Assembly: GCF_002161595.1 (NCBI RefSeq)
Contig: NZ_NFID01000009.1
Coordinates: 86,123-150,122 of the forward strand
DNA length: 64,000 nucleotides
Reading direction: 5' to 3'
Source: Gemmiger sp. An50
Lineage (GTDB): Bacteria > Bacillota > Clostridia > Oscillospirales > Ruminococcaceae
The notes under the pieces are model-generated. The model made no database searches, was not told the DNA's origin, and saw only the letters and a list, made by a program, of their open reading frames with translations. This document shows positions 53,326-62,094 of the stretch, one piece after another. Both the position numbers and the translations under genes were made by a program. The first letter of the stretch is position 1; every line of letters begins with the position of its first letter.

Positions 53326-54272
53326 AGATCATTCCCGTGAAAAGCCTTACCCCGGTAAGGCTGGACAAATACCTCACCGAGCAATTCCCTGCCCTGACCT
53401 TCGGCAAGCTGAACAAGGCGCTGCGGGAAAACAAGATCAAGCTGAACGGCAAAAAGCAGCCTCTCTCCACCCGGGTGCAGACCGGCGACGAGATCCGGCT
53501 GTTCCTGCCGGATGACCAGCTGGCTCCGGCGGAGGTCAAAGGGCCTGCGTTCCTGCGCGCCCGCTTTGCCGCCAAGCCTGTCTATGAGGACGAACACATC
53601 CTTCTGGTGGACAAGCCCGCCGGCCTGCCTGTGATTCATGATACCGAGCTGGATACCCTGATCCACCGGGCCATGCTGTATCTGCATCAGGAGCACGGCT
53701 GGGAACCGGGCAAAGGCCCCGCGCCCGCTCTGTGCCACCGGCTGGATACCGGCACCAGCGGCCTGGTGCTGATCGCCAAAGACCCGCAGACCGAGCAGCT
53801 GCTCGTCGGGCTGATCCGGGACCGCGCGATCCGCAAGGAATACCTTTGTGTGACCTTCGGACGGCCGCGACCGGAACAAGCCACCCTGGGCGGTTATCTG
53901 ACCAAGGACGCGGGCAAAGGCCTGGTGCGGGTAAGCGAGCGCCCGACGCCCGGCGGCAAAGAGATCGAGACTCGTTATAAAACGCTGGCGGTAAGTGGCC
54001 GCCTTGCCCTGCTGCAGGTGGAACTGATCACAGGGCGGACCCATCAGATCCGGGCGCACCTGGCCAGCATCGGCTGCCCTATTCTGGGCGACAGCAAATA
54101 CGGCAGCAACGCTGCCAATCGGGAGCTGAAACTGAAATACCAAGCGCTTTGTGCCTGGCAACTCACCTTCCCCACCCTGACCGATCCTCTGCTGCAGGGC
54201 GTGAGCGGACGCAGCTTCCAGGCAGAAAAGCCCTGGTGGCACCAGCAGCTGTTGGAAGGCAAACTGAAATAA
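53322..54272 (+). CDS. RluA-family pseudouridine synthase
   Basis: 316 residues. An N-terminal S4-like domain (RLDKYLTEQFPALTFGKLNK), then the RluA catalytic motif HRLDTGTSGLVLIAK with the essential aspartate, and GRTHQIRAHLASIG. Makes pseudouridine in rRNA or tRNA; the target base cannot be deduced. ATG at 53322 overlaps the stop of the membrane protein gene with GGAGG upstream, an unexpected coupling. Confidence 0.92.
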   Translation: MKIIPVKSLTPVRLDKYLTEQFPALTFGKLNKALRENKIKLNGKKQPLSTRVQTGDEIRLFLPDDQLAPAEVKGPAFLRARFAAKPVYEDEHILLVDKPAGLPVIHDTELDTLIHRAMLYLHQEHGWEPGKGPAPALCHRLDTGTSGLVLIAKDPQTEQLLVGLIRDRAIRKEYLCVTFGRPRPEQATLGGYLTKDAGKGLVRVSERPTPGGKEIETRYKTLAVSGRLALLQVELITGRTHQIRAHLASIGCPILGDSKYGSNAANRELKLKYQALCAWQLTFPTLTDPLLQGVSGRSFQAEKPWWHQQLLEGKLK

Positions 54273-54275
54273 AGC

Positions 54276-54333
54276 AAAAGGCCCGAGGCCGTGTGAAGAG
54301 CACTTTGCTCCGTTCACGGCTCCGGGCCTTTTT
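54276..54333. terminator. Bidirectional terminator between rluA-type and RNase M5-like genes
   Basis: AAAAGGCCCG (54276-54285) pairs with CGGGCCTTTT (54323-54332), and GGCCGTG (54287-54293) pairs in part with the inner CACGGC, making a long stem with A-run before and T-run after. Serves both convergent transcripts. Confidence 0.85.
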
Positions 54334-54339
54334 CGTTTA

Positions 54340-54930
54340 TTATTCGGTTTGTTCGGCCAGCGCCTGGGCTTCCTCGTAGGTGTACAACTGGTTAAGCACC
54401 TGACACAGCGCCTTTTTGGAAAGGCGGGGCGGCAGGCCCAGTCTTCGCAGAAAAGCAAATCGCTGCTCCTGACTGCCCGCGGTGCCGGAAAGCCCCCACT
54501 GGTACAGGTCAGTATAAGTGATGGCCCGGCCGCTGCGGGCAGCGGTTTCATTGGCGCCTGCATCCAGCAGAGCCTTTTTCAGCGCCTCGGGAGGCAGGCC
54601 CTCCACACCCAGCAGGCCCTCTTTCCCGGGGACCGCCTTGCGGGATTCCTTGCCCGGAATTGCGGGCACGTAAGCCTGCTGGACATACTCCTGCCCGATC
54701 AGATTGGACAAAAAGTTCCGGATGCGAAATCCCGCCGCGTCCGGGTCGGTGAGCAGGATCACACCTCGCTGGCGGCCCAGCTCCTTGAGCAGGGCCTGGG
54801 TCTGCTTGTCTTTGTAGATGGCAAAGCCGTCGGTGGTGAGAATCAGACCGTCCACCACCGCGCTGAGCGCGGCTGCATCGTACCGGCCTTCCACCACAAT
54901 CACCTGCTGGATACGCAGCTTTTCGTTCAT
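54340..54930 (-). CDS. Toprim-domain RNase M5-like protein
   Basis: 196 residues. Toprim domain with QVIVVEGRYDAAAL (catalytic glutamate) and LLTDPDAAG (DxD) followed by the DUF4093-type C-terminal region. RNase M5 (RnmV) matures 5S rRNA in Bacillus, where it is next to ksgA; here it follows holA by an ATGA overlap. Length is close to RnmV (186). A role in 5S maturation is likely but inferred. Confidence 0.82.
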   Translation of the reverse strand: MNEKLRIQQVIVVEGRYDAAALSAVVDGLILTTDGFAIYKDKQTQALLKELGRQRGVILLTDPDAAGFRIRNFLSNLIGQEYVQQAYVPAIPGKESRKAVPGKEGLLGVEGLPPEALKKALLDAGANETAARSGRAITYTDLYQWGLSGTAGSQEQRFAFLRRLGLPPRLSKKALCQVLNQLYTYEEAQALAEQTE

Positions 54931-55955
54931 CGGCTCACCCCCGCAACTGCCAGACGGCAAAGTGTGGTTTGCAGCAAAACGGCGCTGTCCACCGGCGAGC
55001 CTTTCAGCCCCTGATCCAGCTCCAGCAGAATCTCCAGGCACTGCTCCAGCTGGGGTAAGGTATACCGGGCGGCGGTTTCAGCGGACTTTTTCAGCCGGTA
55101 ATCGCTGCCCTTGTAGCCCAAATCCTTGTGCACCTGGCTGTAACTCTTTTTGACCGCAAGTCCCGCCTTGACCCGGTACAGGTCCACATAGCTGCCGATC
55201 ATGGCCGCAGTGATGGCAATGGGGTCGTTCTGCAACCGCAGCAGCGTGTTCAGCTTTTCGCAGGCTTTGGCGGCGTTTTTGCCGGTGATCAGACGGACCA
55301 TATCGAAGACATCCGCCTCCAGGTTCTGGGTGCTCATCTCCACAATCAGACCCGGGGTGATCTCGGTATAGCCGCTGGCGGCGGCCAGTTTATCCACCTC
55401 GTTTTCCAGCAGGAACAGGTCCTGCCCGCAGCGTTCCAGCAAAAGGCCTGCCGCGCTTTCGCTCATGGCGGTGTCCATGCCTTGCGCCCGCTGCCGCAGC
55501 ATGAGGCGCAGCTCCTGCACACCGGGATGAGCCACCTCAGCGGCATACCCCAGCGATTCACAGGTCTCGATCAGCTTTTTCGCCTGCTTGGGCAGCTTCA
55601 GCTTGCCCCGCTCCTCACTGAATACGCTGTGGATGACAAACACCGCGTTCTCGGTGCTGGCCAGCACGTCGCAGAACTCGGCCATATCCTTTTCGGAGTA
55701 AGCCGAAGGCTGCAGCATGGGCAGCTCCACGATACGGCGGGTACCGAAAAACGAGATGGTACCCGCTGCCATAACCAGCTCTTCCACTGTGGGAGCGGGA
55801 CCGTCCAGCCGGGTGCTCTCCCCATCTTCCTGCAGCAGAGCAGCCGCCATTTTTTCCGCGGCTGCCCGCGCCAGGAACGGGTCGGAAGAATAGTAATAGA
55901 AAACCGGCACGCCCTTTTTCAGCGCGGCCTGCTGTTTTTGCTCAGTATGCAGCAT
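54927..55955 (-). CDS. holA: DNA polymerase III delta subunit
   Basis: 342 residues, clamp-loader subunit. AAA-type N-terminal domain without a working P-loop, LPKQAKKLIETCESLGY, and the conserved NEVDKLAAASG followed by NLEADVFDMVRLI. Starts inside the last 14 bp of comEC, the usual comEC-holA pairing. Confidence 0.94.
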   Translation of the reverse strand: MLHTEQKQQAALKKGVPVFYYYSSDPFLARAAAEKMAAALLQEDGESTRLDGPAPTVEELVMAAGTISFFGTRRIVELPMLQPSAYSEKDMAEFCDVLASTENAVFVIHSVFSEERGKLKLPKQAKKLIETCESLGYAAEVAHPGVQELRLMLRQRAQGMDTAMSESAAGLLLERCGQDLFLLENEVDKLAAASGYTEITPGLIVEMSTQNLEADVFDMVRLITGKNAAKACEKLNTLLRLQNDPIAITAAMIGSYVDLYRVKAGLAVKKSYSQVHKDLGYKGSDYRLKKSAETAARYTLPQLEQCLEILLELDQGLKGSPVDSAVLLQTTLCRLAVAGVSR

Positions 55956-58029
55956 TGGTTACCCCCTCGAATTTGATCGCCCTGCCAGGGCGGATGTACA
56001 CGGTGCCGCCCAAAGGTGCATAGCGCCAGTGAACTCCCGGTTTGCCGGAATGCCAGTCGTAGGCTTTGGCGGTAAGCACCTGCACTGGCTCCACCAGCCC
56101 CGGGTCGGAGGAGCCTGCCAGCAGCAGGTCCGTTTGCAACGGCGTACCCGCTTCCAGCTGGCCGGTGATCATCGCCACCCGATAGCCCTCGATCTCCATA
56201 AGAGCCAAATTGGCTCCACGCTGGTTGACCAGGGAAAGCCTTATTCCGTAAAAATCCTCGCTCCATTGTTCATCCTCCGGCAGTTCCTCCACTAAAAGGA
56301 GTCTGCCGGAAGTTTTTCCTCCGCCCGGGTCCTGTCGCAGGTCCACCCATAGCTCGGCCCCATCCATGCCCTGTGCCTTCAGCAGAGCCTGCACCTGCTG
56401 GCGGTTGCTCTCTCCGCCTCGGAACAGCACCATGGCGTGCTGCCGGACCGTTACCACTGCACAGGGATTGGAAGAACTGCCCACAAGCCGGATCATGACC
56501 ACATCTCGCCCCAGCCGATTGAAAAGCCCGAAGGACAGCGCCAGCCCCACGCACAAAACCGGAAGCGCCCAGCGCAGGCGGCGCTTTTTCCAGGCATACC
56601 AAAGGGCTGCCCCGCAGACGAGCACGGCGAAAACAGTGAATCCCTTAGGCAGTGCCAGCTGTGCCGCCGGAAGAGAGGAAGTATAGAACACAATGGCGTT
56701 TTGCAGCTTCACCAGAAGAGCAGCCAGCAGCATCACGGCTCTGGTAAGGTGATACAGGGCCGGTATAAGACTGGTCACCGCACAGACTAAACCCAAACAA
56801 ACAATGGGCCCCACCAGCGGCATCACCAACAGGTTGGTCAGCACCGAGACCCCGCTGACCGAAAGGCCGTGCACCAGCTGAAGCGGCAGCGTGAATACTG
56901 CTGCCAGAAGCGGGACCAACAACACAGTGAACCAGCGCCTTGTCCGGCAGCGCCAGGGGTGCTCCTCCTGCTCACTCAGGCGCATGGGCGGGAAGATTCG
57001 GGCGGCGCAGAGTACGCCGAGTGTGGCGGCAAAGGAAAGCTGTAACCCCAAATCGCACACTGCATAGCAGTTTTGCAGCGAGAGCAGCACAGCCGCAACT
57101 CCCAGTGAGGTGAAGGAGTCAGCCGGTTGCAGAAACAGTGCGCCGGCATAGAAAATCAGCGCGCCTACCCCAGCCCGTGTCACCGATGGAGTGAAGCCGA
57201 CCAGAGCCATCATACCCACCACCAGAACCATGGCGGCCAGTGCTTTTTGACGCCGGAACCGGCCGCCACAGGGGCGGTTACCCAAAAACGCACTGCACAA
57301 AAGCGTCAGATGAAGACCGGACACCACCAGCAGATGGGAGACGCCAGCTGCTCGGTAAGCGTCGGTAATTTCGTTGGTCAGGCGACTTTTGTCCCCTACT
57401 GCCATGGCGGCAAGCACACTGCCCAATTCCGGCGCAAGATAACGGCGGCAATTGCGGGCAAGATTTTCCTGCAGCTGCCGCATGAAAAAACGGGGGGCCC
57501 GGCTTTGTCCTTCCAGCGTTACATCCTCTGCGGTCACCGCCTGCAAAAGTACGCCGTCCGCCAGATTGCCGTAGTAGTATTCGTCCTTTTCCAGAAGCTC
57601 CACGGAAAAGGTACCGCGAAGCAGGTCTGCCCGTTCACATTCCGGCATAGCCACCGCCGAAATGCGAAACCGTTTCCAGACTGGAAGCGGCTTACCGTTC
57701 AGCTCCAATACGGTGAATTCGCCGCGCACCGTACCGTCCTGAAAGCCGGAGTCCACCTGTTCGGCTAGCACAACTGCCTCCACCTTTTCACCTGCAAGCG
57801 CAAAGGCAGGCGCTACCACTGTGCTGTATACCAGACTGTGAAACAGAATGGCAGCCAGACCCACCAAAGGAAACAGAAAACTATAGTTACGCTTTCCCAG
57901 CGCCAATGCACACCAAAACACACATACAAAAACTGCCGCGAGCAGCCCAAGGGCCACAGGCGGCAGATACACAGCGATGAGTTTGGCGGCAAACCAAACA
58001 AAACAGCAAGCTGCCAGTACCCGTCTCAT
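55942..58029 (-). CDS. comEC: ComEC/Rec2-family DNA-uptake channel protein
   Basis: 695 residues. About ten membrane segments; an OB-fold-like domain (about 70-160), the ComEC competence core (GVSHLLVVSGLHLTLL, PSVTRAGVGALIF), and a C-terminal metallo-beta-lactamase-like region that is degenerate: the usual HxHxDH is not seen. Imports single-stranded DNA in competent bacteria. The ATG at 58029 has no good ribosome site and follows the phosphoribosyltransferase stop by 13 nt. No comEA is adjacent. Confidence 0.92.
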   Translation of the reverse strand: MRRVLAACCFVWFAAKLIAVYLPPVALGLLAAVFVCVFWCALALGKRNYSFLFPLVGLAAILFHSLVYSTVVAPAFALAGEKVEAVVLAEQVDSGFQDGTVRGEFTVLELNGKPLPVWKRFRISAVAMPECERADLLRGTFSVELLEKDEYYYGNLADGVLLQAVTAEDVTLEGQSRAPRFFMRQLQENLARNCRRYLAPELGSVLAAMAVGDKSRLTNEITDAYRAAGVSHLLVVSGLHLTLLCSAFLGNRPCGGRFRRQKALAAMVLVVGMMALVGFTPSVTRAGVGALIFYAGALFLQPADSFTSLGVAAVLLSLQNCYAVCDLGLQLSFAATLGVLCAARIFPPMRLSEQEEHPWRCRTRRWFTVLLVPLLAAVFTLPLQLVHGLSVSGVSVLTNLLVMPLVGPIVCLGLVCAVTSLIPALYHLTRAVMLLAALLVKLQNAIVFYTSSLPAAQLALPKGFTVFAVLVCGAALWYAWKKRRLRWALPVLCVGLALSFGLFNRLGRDVVMIRLVGSSSNPCAVVTVRQHAMVLFRGGESNRQQVQALLKAQGMDGAELWVDLRQDPGGGKTSGRLLLVEELPEDEQWSEDFYGIRLSLVNQRGANLALMEIEGYRVAMITGQLEAGTPLQTDLLLAGSSDPGLVEPVQVLTAKAYDWHSGKPGVHWRYAPLGGTVYIRPGRAIKFEGVTNAAY

Positions 58030-58042
58030 TCGTGTGCGGAGA

Positions 58043-58582
58043 TCAGTGGGTGAACAGCGGCAGTTTTTCCAGGAAAATGATATCGGTGCGGTCGGCGGCA
58101 TCGCCTTCTGCCAGCGCAGCCACACGGCCCACGACGGTACCGGTGCTCTTTTCCACCAGGGTCTCCAGCGCATGCAGAGAGCCGCCGGTGCTGATCACGT
58201 CGTCCACAATCAGAATCCGCTTGCCGTTCATGGCTTCCAGATCCTTGTGGTCGATCACCAGCTTCTGGCGGGCGCTGGTGGTGATGGACTGATCCTCCAC
58301 AACCACCGGATTCTTCATGTAAAGCTTTTCGCCTTTACGAGCAGGAATGTACAGCTTTCCGCTCTGGCGGCTCATCTCGTAGGCCAGAGGAATGCCCTTT
58401 GCCTCAGCGGTAACGATCACATCGAACTCCGGACACTTTTCCAGCAGCGCTTTGGCACAGGCAACGGTCAGCTCCACATCGCTGAACATGATGAACGCAG
58501 CGATGGAAAGATGCTCGTTGATGGCACAGATGGGCAGTTCCCGGGTCAGGCCCGCCACATGCAGGGTATAGGTCTCGCTCAT
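58043..58582 (-). CDS. Adenine phosphoribosyltransferase-like protein
   Basis: 179 residues, type I PRTase. The PRPP loop ILIVDDVISTGGSLHALE and DVIVTAEAKGIPLAYEMS are like APT/XPT enzymes. Purine salvage with PRPP is the likely role; adenine versus xanthine specificity is uncertain. Start preceded by AAAGGAG. In the alaS-HIT-PRTase-comEC-holA run. Confidence 0.82.
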   Translation of the reverse strand: MSETYTLHVAGLTRELPICAINEHLSIAAFIMFSDVELTVACAKALLEKCPEFDVIVTAEAKGIPLAYEMSRQSGKLYIPARKGEKLYMKNPVVVEDQSITTSARQKLVIDHKDLEAMNGKRILIVDDVISTGGSLHALETLVEKSTGTVVGRVAALAEGDAADRTDIIFLEKLPLFTH

Positions 58583-58631
58583 AATCAGATATCTCCTTTT
58601 TCTCGGTCACACAGTATAAAACTGCCGTACA

Positions 58632-58970
58632 TCAGCCCGGAGGCCAGGCGAGGCTGCGCTTTGCCAGCACATGAAAGTGCAAATGCTTTACACTCTGGCC
58701 GCCGTCCTCGCCCACGTTGGTCACCACACGGTAGCCGTTGTCACAGCCCAATTCCTTGCACAGGCGGGCAATGGTGGCAAACACATGAGCCAGCAGCTCG
58801 CCGTCCTGCTCGGTGAGCGCGGCAGCAGAGTCCACATGCTGCTTGGGAATCACCAGAAAGTGAACCGGCGCCTGGGGATCAATGTCGTAGAACGCAAGGA
58901 TCTTGTCATCCTCGAACAGCTTATTCGAGGGGATCTGGCCCTGGGCGATTTTGCAGAACAAGCAATCCAT
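58632..58970 (-). CDS. HIT-family (histidine triad) nucleotide-binding protein
   Basis: 112 residues. CLFCKIAQGQIPSNKLFEDD and the histidine triad HLHFHV are clear. HINT-like proteins hydrolyse nucleoside phosphoramidates and aminoacyl-AMP; adjacency to alaS, an aminoacyl-AMP producer, is suggestive. AAAGGAG precedes the ATG. Confidence 0.95.
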   Translation of the reverse strand: MDCLFCKIAQGQIPSNKLFEDDKILAFYDIDPQAPVHFLVIPKQHVDSAAALTEQDGELLAHVFATIARLCKELGCDNGYRVVTNVGEDGGQSVKHLHFHVLAKRSLAWPPG

Positions 58971-59013
58971 TAAAACATCTCCTTTCCAGAATCCAACAAT
59001 GCGTCAAAACAGG

Positions 59014-59049
59014 CTGCGAACACCGGGATGTTTCTCCCGGTGTTCGCAG
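59014..59049. other. 15-bp hairpin between alaS and HIT gene
   Basis: CTGCGAACACCGGGA (59014-59028) pairs perfectly with 59035-59049, 6-nt loop. Only GTTTTG follows on the minus strand, so termination of alaS would be partial. Similar in shape to the murB-rapZ hairpin. Confidence 0.6.
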
Positions 59050-59065
59050 TGAAAAACAAATGGGA

Positions 59066-61735
59066 TCAGCCTTCCAAGATGCCCTTCACAATATCGGCCA
59101 CAGCGTTCAGCGCCTCGTCGATCTTGTTCTCATCCTTCAGGCCAGCCATGGCAAAGTCGGGCTTGCCGCCGCCGTTGCCGCCGGCGATGGCAGCGATCTG
59201 CTTGACCAGAACGCCAGCCTTCAGGCCCGCATCCAGTGCACCTTTGCCGCAGGCAACGGCCAGGGTGATCTTGCCGTCGGTGGAGCCCACCAGGGCAGCT
59301 ACGGTGTTGGGAGCCTTGTCGCGCACCTTTTCTGCCATGCTGCGCAGCGCCTCGGGGGCGGTGCCGGAGAAGTAGGCGGTCAGGATCTTGATGCCGTTCA
59401 CGTCCTCGGCGCCCTCAAACAGGCCGTCGATCTTGCTGGCGGCGGCGGCAGCCTTGGCAGCATCCAGCTCCTTGCTCAGAGCCTTCACCTCGCCGGCCAC
59501 AGCCACAGCGCGCAGGGGCAGATCCTTCATGTTGTTGACCTTCAGCGCATCGGCAACCTTGTGCAGCATCTCGGTGCGCTCGTCCAGCAGATTCAGCACG
59601 CCATAGCCGGTGGTGCCTTCGATACGGCGGATGCCGGCGGCCACGCTGGACTCGCTGAGAATCTTGAAGCAGCCCAGCTGAGCGGTGTTCTTCACATGAG
59701 TACCGCCGCAGAACTCGGTGGACCAGCCGTTCACGTCCACAACGCGGACCACATCGCCGTACTTCTCACCGAACAGAGCCATGGCGCCCATCTTCTTAGC
59801 CTCTGCAATGGGCAGGTTCTGGATGTTCACATCCAGGGCCTCGAAGATCTTCTGGTTCACGATGTGCTCCACCAGAGCCAGCTCTTCGGGAGTCACAGCG
59901 CTGAAATGAGTGAAGTCGAAGCGCACGCGCTCGTCGTCCTCGTAGGAACCGGCCTGGTGCACGTGGCTGCCCAGCACCTCGCGCAGAGCCTTCTGCAGCA
60001 GGTGGGCGCTGGTATGGTTGCGGGCGATGGACATCCGGCGGCCCTTGGACACGGCGGCGGTCACGCTGTCACCCACCTTCACGGTGCCTTCCAGCAGGGT
60101 GCAGGTGTGTACGAAGTAGCCCTTGCCGGTCTTCTTCACGTCCTTCACTTCCAGACGGGCGCCGTCGGCGGTCACGATGGAACCGGTGTCGGCCACCTGT
60201 CCGCCGCTCTCCGCGTAGAAGGGAGTCTGGTCCAGAACCACCAGAACACCTTCCTTGGCGCCCTCGTCGGTGGAAATGGCGTCCTCCAGCTCTTCACCGT
60301 CGGACAGAGCCATCACCTGGCCCTTGTCCTCCAGCTTCTCGTAGCCGGTAAATACAGTGGCGGGAACGGTCAGCTCGCTGAACAGATCGGAATCCCAACC
60401 GGAGATACCGCGGGACAGACGGTCCTTGCGGGCCTTCTCCTTCTGCTTCTTCATCTCGGAGTGGAAGTTCTCCTCGTCCACGATGATGCCAGCCTCGGCG
60501 GCGATCTCGCGGGTCAGATCCAGGGGGAAGCCGAAGGTATCGTTCAGCTTGAAGGCGTCGATACCGGAGAGAATCTTCTCCTTGCCGGCCACGGCAGCCT
60601 TGGTGATGTTGTCGATCAGGCCGTTCAGGATGGTCATGCCCTGGTCAATGGTCTTGTAGAAGCGCTCTTCCTCGGTGCCGATGACCTTCTTGATGTAGTC
60701 GGCATGTTCTTCCAGCTCAGGATAGCCGGCCTTGTTCTCGTGGATTACGGTGTCCACCAGCTCGGTCAGGAAGGGGCGGGTGATGCCCAGCATCCGGCCG
60801 TGACGGGCGGCGCGGCGCAGCAGGCGGCGCAGCACGTAGCCGCGGCCCTCGTTGGAGGGCATGATGCCGTCGCTCACCATGAAGGTGGTGGAGCGGATGT
60901 GGTCGGTGATCACGCGGATGGAGATGTCGGTCTTGGTATCCTCGCCGTAGGTCTTGCCGCTGATCTTCTCCACATGGTTCAGGATGGCGCGGACGGTGTC
61001 AACCTCGAACAGGTTGCCCACACCCTGCATTACGCAGGCCAGACGCTCCAGACCCATACCGGTATCGATGTTGGGGCGCTCCAGGCGGGTGTAGTTGCCC
61101 TTACCGTCGGAGTCGAACTGGCTGAACACCAGGTTCCAGACCTCCATGTAGCGGTCGCAGTCACAGCCAACCTTGCAGCCGGGCTTGCCGCAGCCATGCT
61201 CGGGGCCGCGGTCAAAGTAGATCTCGCTGCAGGGGCCGCAGGGACCGGAGCCATGCTCCCAGAAGTTGTCTTCCTTGCCGAAACGGACCATGTGATCCTC
61301 AGCGATGCCGATGTCCTTGGTCCAGATGTCCCAAGCTTCGTCGTCATCCTCGTAAACCGAGATGTACAGCAGCTCGGCAGGGATCTCCAGAACCTTGGTC
61401 AGGAACTCCCAGGCCCAGGCAGTGGCTTCCTTCTTGAAGTAATCCTGGAAACTGAAGTTGCCCAGCATCTCGAAGTAGGTGCCGTGACGTGCGGTGATGC
61501 CCACGCGCTCGATATCCGGGGTGCGGATGCACTTCTGGCAGGTGGTCACCCGATGGCAGGGCGGCTCCTCCTGGCCCAGGAACCATTTCTTCATGGGGGC
61601 CATGCCGCTGTTGATCAGCAGCAGGCTGTTGTCGTTTTTCGGTACCAGGGGGAAGCTGTCCAGCCGCAGGTGGCCCTTGCTCTCGAAAAACGAAAGATAC
61701 TTTTCACGCAGTTCATTCAAACCGGTCCATTGCAT
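59066..61735 (-). CDS. alaS: Alanyl-tRNA synthetase
   Basis: 889 residues, class II synthetase. Motif 1 and 2 region SGMAPMKKWFLG, CQKCIRTPDIERVG, RHGTYFEMLGNFSFQDYFK; editing domain with HTSAHLLQKALREVLG (HxxxH) and CGGTHV; C-terminal DHHA1 domain with GGNGGGKPDFAMAG. ATG at 61735 follows GAGGAG; in-frame codons up to 61828 lie in the leader. Expression is controlled by an Ala T-box. Confidence 0.97.
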   Translation of the reverse strand: MQWTGLNELREKYLSFFESKGHLRLDSFPLVPKNDNSLLLINSGMAPMKKWFLGQEEPPCHRVTTCQKCIRTPDIERVGITARHGTYFEMLGNFSFQDYFKKEATAWAWEFLTKVLEIPAELLYISVYEDDDEAWDIWTKDIGIAEDHMVRFGKEDNFWEHGSGPCGPCSEIYFDRGPEHGCGKPGCKVGCDCDRYMEVWNLVFSQFDSDGKGNYTRLERPNIDTGMGLERLACVMQGVGNLFEVDTVRAILNHVEKISGKTYGEDTKTDISIRVITDHIRSTTFMVSDGIMPSNEGRGYVLRRLLRRAARHGRMLGITRPFLTELVDTVIHENKAGYPELEEHADYIKKVIGTEEERFYKTIDQGMTILNGLIDNITKAAVAGKEKILSGIDAFKLNDTFGFPLDLTREIAAEAGIIVDEENFHSEMKKQKEKARKDRLSRGISGWDSDLFSELTVPATVFTGYEKLEDKGQVMALSDGEELEDAISTDEGAKEGVLVVLDQTPFYAESGGQVADTGSIVTADGARLEVKDVKKTGKGYFVHTCTLLEGTVKVGDSVTAAVSKGRRMSIARNHTSAHLLQKALREVLGSHVHQAGSYEDDERVRFDFTHFSAVTPEELALVEHIVNQKIFEALDVNIQNLPIAEAKKMGAMALFGEKYGDVVRVVDVNGWSTEFCGGTHVKNTAQLGCFKILSESSVAAGIRRIEGTTGYGVLNLLDERTEMLHKVADALKVNNMKDLPLRAVAVAGEVKALSKELDAAKAAAAASKIDGLFEGAEDVNGIKILTAYFSGTAPEALRSMAEKVRDKAPNTVAALVGSTDGKITLAVACGKGALDAGLKAGVLVKQIAAIAGGNGGGKPDFAMAGLKDENKIDEALNAVADIVKGILEG

Positions 61736-61802
61736 CGTTCTTAACTCCTCTACATGTGTTGTGTACAAAACGCCTGATCCGATAATCGCCGGGCCGCCCC
61801 AG

Positions 61803-62060
61803 AAAAAAAGAATAGCCCTCGCCCCCAAACAGGGACGAAGGCTACAAAAATCTCCGTGGTACCACCCAGATTGCGGCTTCGATGCTCCGAAACCGCCGCT
61901 TTTTGCGCGTTAACGCCGCGTTACGTCCGGCTCATCACCGGAGGCTCAAGGGTGGCATGCGGCGGGGGAATAAGCAGAAACCTTGCACCGGAACGGTTCC
62001 CTCTCTGGAGCTGTCTGCCCGCCATTGGCCCTATCACAGCCATTATCATGATCAATTACT
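61803..62060 (-). promoter_or_regulatory. Ala-type T-box leader of alaS
   Basis: The T-box core GGGTGGTACCACGG lies at 61867-61854 on the minus strand, followed by a terminator (about 61843-61814) and TTTTTTT (61809-61803). Upstream structure fits a stem I; a GCT within TTTCTGCTTATTC is a possible alanine specifier but this was not certain. Placement before alaS makes tRNA-Ala the expected ligand. Confidence 0.9.
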
Positions 62061-62065
62061 TTAAC

Positions 62066-62094
62066 AGTATAGCGCGCACCGCCCTGCTTGTCAA
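62066..62094 (-). promoter_or_regulatory. Promoter of T-box-alaS
   Basis: TTGACA (62094-62089), 17-nt spacer, TATACT (62071-62066) on the minus strand. The -35 overlaps the last codons of the upstream penicillin-binding protein gene. Confidence 0.87.

Noticed and set aside
52435..54563. Long minus-strand frames opposite the DUF6311-like and pseudouridine synthase genes
   Set aside because: Both plus-strand genes have clear domains, promoter and terminator; the opposite frames have none.
59060..61744. An 894-codon plus-strand open frame opposite alaS
   Set aside because: Shadow of the strong codon bias in alaS; no ribosome site or recognisable domain.
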